Assembly: GCA_001805655.1 (NCBI GenBank)
Contig: MHGR01000033.1
Span: 1 to 8,854 of the forward strand
Direction of reading: 5' to 3'
DNA: 8,854 bases
DNA from: Omnitrophica WOR_2 bacterium RIFCSPHIGHO2_02_FULL_52_10
Lineage (GTDB): Bacteria; Omnitrophota; Gorgyraeia; Zapsychrales; Zapsychraceae
Shown here: positions 6,659-8,854 of the stretch, piece after piece
Position numbering within the stretch: position 1 is the stretch's first letter
Layout of the letters: each line of letters opens with the position of its first letter
Position numbers and translations under genes: made by a program
Notes under the pieces: generated by a model
What the model saw: only the letters and a program-made list of their open reading frames with translations
What the model was told of the DNA's origin: nothing
The model's database searches: none

Positions 6659-6688
6659 AACAAGACAAAATGCTTCCTTTATCCAACA

Positions 6689-7108
6689 ATGAATAATTTA
6701 AAAAGATTTAAAGATAATTTTCGTTCATTTATCATTGCCATCCCTTATATCGTAATAACAGTGGTGGTTTCTGTACTGCTAATGTTCTTTCTGAGCAATG
6801 GGTTTACCAGTGTGAAATATTTTATTAGTCTGGAAGAAGGCCGCTGGCATTGGTTGTGGAAGAATTTGTATGAATGGTTTTCGCAAGGAGTAGAAGAAAA
6901 CTTAATTATATTATTCCGTTACCTTTCTTCGTTAAGTGTTCTTTTTGTTTATGGAGCTGTTGGATGTCTTACTTATAAATTATTAAAAAAATACACTGGC
7001 ATCCGAAATGAAAGAATTATTTTGTTTATTACAATTGCTTTAATGTTGATCATTATGATTCTCTTTCATATGGGGCTCAATATTCCTTCAGGTGATTATT
7101 ATGAATAA
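6689..7108 (+). CDS. Small three-helix membrane protein, unknown
   Basis: The protein is 139 aa. Segments FIIAIPYIVITVVVSVLLMFFL, LSSLSVLFVYGAVGCLTYKLL and IILFITIALMLIIMILFHMGL are hydrophobic enough to span the membrane. A polar, tryptophan-rich loop (RWHWLWKNLYEWFSQGVEEN) lies between the first two. Codon use is strongly AT-rich. No family is recognised. ATG 6689 has no good Shine-Dalgarno. Its last codons (GAT TAT TAT GAA TAA) contain the start and part of the ribosome-binding region of a tiny downstream ORF. Confidence 0.65.
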   Translation: MNNLKRFKDNFRSFIIAIPYIVITVVVSVLLMFFLSNGFTSVKYFISLEEGRWHWLWKNLYEWFSQGVEENLIILFRYLSSLSVLFVYGAVGCLTYKLLKKYTGIRNERIILFITIALMLIIMILFHMGLNIPSGDYYE

Positions 7109-7178
7109 AAAAATTAGTAGTTTGGATTATGGATATTGTGATGATTGTCATTTTCATGGAGCAATCAGCAAGAAATAA
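7101..7178 (+). CDS. Putative 25-aa mini-protein with Cys-x-x-Cys
   Basis: ATG 7101 overlaps the end of the preceding membrane-protein gene by 8 nt and has AGGTGA 5 nt upstream, one of the better ribosome-binding sites in the window. The frame encodes MNKKISSLDYGYCDDCHFHG and five more residues, ending TAA. The CDDCHFH stretch could bind a metal as a knuckle, but it has only one Cys pair plus two His. It could be a translationally coupled small protein or the stump of a gene cut by the REP-like repeat that starts at its stop codon. Confidence 0.4.
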   Translation: MNKKISSLDYGYCDDCHFHGAISKK

Positions 7179-7225
7179 ACATGACGGACACATTTTTATG
7201 TAAAAAGTCTCCGACACCATTATTT
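7175..7225. repeat. REP-like hairpin, GTCTCCG-CACC type, copy 2
   Basis: CGGACACATTTTT (7185-7197) pairs imperfectly with AAAAAGTCTCCG (7202-7213) around ATGT. GTCTCCGACACCATTATT (7207-7224) is the second copy of the motif at 1534-1551. The hairpin occupies the spacer between the mini-ORF and the secreted-peptide gene. Confidence 0.5.
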
Positions 7226-7253
7226 CCAAAATAATTATTATTGGAGCAACCTT

Positions 7254-7445
7254 ATGAAAAAATTATTCTCAACCTTGCTTTCTGGTTTTTTGCTTGCCTC
7301 TTCCGCCCATGCCGCCGAATTGAGCGATATCAAACGGGCACAGATGGAATCCGCCATCCTCGATTATTTTTACGCCGGCGCGCAGGTGGCGGCGGTGGAC
7401 AACGACGCTTTTTTGTATGTGGGATGGATGTTCGATGACAAATAA
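7254..7445 (+). CDS. Secreted 63-aa protein, possibly truncated by the palindromic element
   Basis: MKKLFSTLLSGFLLASSAHA is a textbook Sec signal peptide with an AHA-AE cleavage site after residue 20. GGAG lies 7 nt before ATG 7254. The mature part is only 43 residues (AELSDIKRAQMESAILDYFYAGAQVAAVDNDAFLYVGWMFDDK) with no cysteines or known motif, and it is distinctly more GC-rich than the genes on either side. The frame ends at TAA 7443-7445, the first bases of palindromic element copy 3. The short length and abrupt end fit a longer secreted protein cut at this point. A complete short secreted peptide is equally possible from the sequence alone. Confidence 0.6.
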   Translation: MKKLFSTLLSGFLLASSAHAAELSDIKRAQMESAILDYFYAGAQVAAVDNDAFLYVGWMFDDK

Positions 7446-7553
7446 ACGGCATAGACGTTGTATGTAACCGCTTGAAATTTAAATGCATGTAAGCAAAATA
7501 TATTTTATTCATAACCCATGCCGTTTAAATCGGTTACATACAGCGTCTACAGG
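7443..7553. repeat. Long-hairpin palindromic element, copy 3
   Basis: This is the best-paired copy: arms 7453-7470 and 7531-7548 pair over all 18 positions (17 Watson-Crick, one G-U). The inner stem pairs TTTAAA and GCATG (7478-7489) with CATGC and TTTAAA (7517-7529), leaving a small bulge. The apical part is the AT-rich TATTTTATTCATAAC. Its left edge TAAACGGCAT gives the upstream gene its stop, and an ATG inside its right half (7518) is in frame with the next gene. Confidence 0.88.
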
Positions 7554-7568
7554 GTTTTTACAATTCTC

Positions 7569-8132
7569 ATGCTGATGGATTTTTTCAGTAACTTCATTTT
7601 TGTAATGCTGCCACTGGCTTTGCTCACTTTAGGCGGGACAATAATTGTGATCCTATTAGGGAAAAAATTCTTTAAAGGCAAATGTTCTATTATTGAAACT
7701 GAAGGAATCCCTCCAATCTTGGCCGTCAAAGATCTTATTCATGGAATATGGACGTTATCTCCCGATCGAATTATTTATAATCGTTTAGAAATTCAAGGAG
7801 CTTATAAGAATAGGGCAGTGAAATTTGGTTGTTATTATGATGTGGACGATAGCTTTAGGTGGTCGGGTTTCTATTGTGACGACAAGTACTTCTATTTTAG
7901 GGTGATTTGTGATACCTCATTTTTATCAAAATCACCTTCATCTGCGTATTTGTTTTTTTATCCAGACAGCCTTGAGGCAAGAATAAAAATACGTCGGTTT
8001 AAAGGTAAAAGTTTTTTTACTTCTGTTAGAATTAAAGAGTTATTAGAAAAATTAATGGAAGTAGTAAAATTTGTTGAAAATGGGCGGATAGATATAGCGG
8101 TTGATGTTTGGGAGAGGGCTAGAAAAAATTGA
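7569..8132 (+). CDS. Membrane-anchored protein of unknown function
   Basis: The protein is ~187 aa from ATG 7569 (ATG 7575 also possible). An ATG at 7518 is in frame but lies inside the palindromic element and would add 17 element-encoded residues (MPFKSVTYSVYRVFTIL). The N-terminus (FFSNFIFVMLPLALLTLGGTIIVILLG) is one long membrane segment. A soluble domain of about 150 residues follows, rich in aromatic residues and beta-like strands (GCYYDVDDSFRWSGFYCDDKYFYFRVICD). It ends in a helix (KELLEKLMEVVKFVENGRIDIAVDVWERARKN). No family is recognised. Codon use is AT-rich. No clear Shine-Dalgarno supports any start, so the 5' end may have been altered by the element. Confidence 0.6.
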   Translation: MLMDFFSNFIFVMLPLALLTLGGTIIVILLGKKFFKGKCSIIETEGIPPILAVKDLIHGIWTLSPDRIIYNRLEIQGAYKNRAVKFGCYYDVDDSFRWSGFYCDDKYFYFRVICDTSFLSKSPSSAYLFFYPDSLEARIKIRRFKGKSFFTSVRIKELLEKLMEVVKFVENGRIDIAVDVWERARKN

Positions 8133-8146
8133 CCTCTTGAAGTGGG

Positions 8147-8167
8147 TTAGCTGACAGCTAAGGAAGC
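8147..8167. repeat. Palindromic repeat TTAGCTGACAGCTAA next to the manC ribosome-binding site
   Basis: TTAGCT-GAC-AGCTAA (8147-8161) is a perfect inverted repeat. With the following GGAAGC it matches 277-296 at 18 of 20 positions. The purine run AAGGAAG at its right edge serves as the Shine-Dalgarno for ATG 8169. A folded stem would partly cover that site. Confidence 0.6.
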
Positions 8168-8168
8168 T

Positions 8169-8854
8169 ATGTCAATCAACAAGAATATTTACGCTGTGAT
8201 TTTGGCCGGCGGGGCGGGGACAAGGTTCTGGCCGGTCAGCCGCCGCGCCAACCCGAAGCAGTTTCTGAATATCACCGGACGGGGGACCTTGCTGCAGGAA
8301 ACTCTGGAGCGTATTAAGCCGATGGCCAGCGGCCGGCGCGTTCTCATTGTCACGAATACCGACTACCGCAAGGAGGTCGAACGGCAGGTGTCGCGGTTCA
8401 GGATCCCTAAGGCAAATATCCTTTTGGAACCCTCCGCCAAGAACACGGCCCCCTCGGTGTGCTGGGCCGCCGCGAAAATTTATCAGGATGACCCGGACGC
8501 GGTCATGGTGGTGCTGCCTTCGGACCACCTTATTCTGCATGAACGAAAATTCCTTCGTGTCCTGTCCGAAGCGGTCCGGCTGGCGCGCCGGGACTATCTT
8601 GTCACGCTGGGCATCGTCCCGACCCGGCCGGAAACGGGGTACGGTTACCTGCGGACCGCTAAGGTGCGCGCCAGCGGCCGGACGGTCGTGCGCGTTACGC
8701 GGTTCACCGAAAAGCCGTCGCCGGCAAAGGCCGAACAATTCATACGGCGCAGGAATTATTACTGGAACAGCGGTATGTTTGCCTGGAAGAGTGCCGTCAT
8801 ATTGCAGGCGTTCAGAAAACATCTACCCAAGGTTTACAATATCTTTGTAGGGGC
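8169..8854 (+). CDS. manC: Mannose-1-phosphate guanylyltransferase, N-terminal 228 residues (runs off window)
   Basis: The enzyme makes GDP-mannose from mannose 1-phosphate and GTP, in the cytoplasm, feeding lipopolysaccharide, capsule or glycoprotein sugars. Residues 10-32 (VILAGGAGTRFWPVSR...PKQF) carry the nucleotide-binding signature of this family, with the GxGxR(F/L)WPxSR form typical of ManC/CpsB rather than UDP-sugar enzymes. PSDH at 117-120 is the metal-binding motif. GIVPTRPETGYGYL (148-161), FTEKPS (179-184) and YWNSGMF (198-204) are the expected later motifs. No stop occurs before the window ends, and a possible C-terminal isomerase or cupin domain lies outside. ATG 8169 has AAGGAAG upstream. 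GC-rich codon use matches the gene fragment at 2-244, suggesting the two were neighbours before the accessory block arrived. Confidence 0.93.
   Translation, partial: MSINKNIYAVILAGGAGTRFWPVSRRANPKQFLNITGRGTLLQETLERIKPMASGRRVLIVTNTDYRKEVERQVSRFRIPKANILLEPSAKNTAPSVCWAAAKIYQDDPDAVMVVLPSDHLILHERKFLRVLSEAVRLARRDYLVTLGIVPTRPETGYGYLRTAKVRASGRTVVRVTRFTEKPSPAKAEQFIRRRNYYWNSGMFAWKSAVILQAFRKHLPKVYNIFVG

Noticed and set aside
7226..7244. CCAAAATAATT...TTGG imperfect hairpin before the secreted-peptide gene as a regulatory switch
   Set aside because: It is AT-rich with weak pairing and could arise by chance; no support for a regulatory role.
3212..7553. Calling the three palindromic elements classical integron attC sites
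   Set aside because: No RYYYAAC or GTTRRRY core boxes are found at the ends, the apical part is conserved rather than variable, and no integrase is in the window.
3202..7553. A CRISPR array made by the three repeats
   Set aside because: The repeats are ~110 bp, spaced about 2 kb apart, with genes between them and no cas genes.
8172..8822. Long minus-strand open frame of 216 codons
   Set aside because: It is antisense to the clearly recognisable manC-like coding sequence on the plus strand; high GC content explains the lack of stops.

Overview
The window looks like part of a chromosome from an uncultivated, probably Gram-negative bacterium. It carries a polysaccharide-precursor gene (GDP-mannose synthesis), a Sec signal peptide with an AxA-type site, and many dispersed palindromic repeats. 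The mix of a GC-rich backbone, AT-rich orphan genes and TTG starts would fit candidate-phylum genomes such as Omnitrophota, but nothing here proves a taxon.

Layout. The two ends are GC-rich and look like backbone: the 3' end of an unidentified gene (2-244) and the 5' part of a mannose-1-phosphate guanylyltransferase gene, manC-like (8169 to the window end, no stop). The roughly 7.9 kb between them is accessory. In order it holds a class II Fic AMPylase-like gene (393-1454), a 517-aa membrane-anchored orphan with a MORN-2-like segment (1651-3204), an AAA_14/DUF4143 ATPase (3489-4622), a small basic 'YYYLQ-REGKK' protein (4861-5178), and a run of AT-rich unknown genes. These are a 201-aa soluble protein, membrane proteins of 161 and 139 aa, a 25-aa cysteine-pair mini-ORF, a 63-aa secreted peptide and a ~187-aa membrane-anchored protein. 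No transposase, integrase or phage gene is present.

The most striking feature is the repeat content. Three copies of a ~110-bp long-hairpin element lie at 3212-3325, 5273-5382 and 7443-7553. Their outer arms are almost perfectly complementary, the inner stem keeps pairing through compensatory changes, and the AT-rich apical segment is nearly invariant. In two of the three copies the stop codon of the upstream gene is part of the element-edge sequence TAAACGGCAT. Other repeats are a 27-bp GGGCGCTGTCCC-containing repeat in front of two genes, REP-like hairpins with the GTCTCCG-CACC signature, a 46-bp copy of the Fic gene's 3' end far downstream of it, and a 20-bp sequence found once at each edge of the accessory block.

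The genes do not form an obvious pathway. The Fic protein, the orphan AAA_14 ATPase and the small membrane or secreted proteins suggest an accumulation site for mobile or defence-like cargo inserted beside a polysaccharide locus. The cassette-like 'gene, stop, hairpin' pattern is worth testing, but it lacks the hallmarks of a classical integron.
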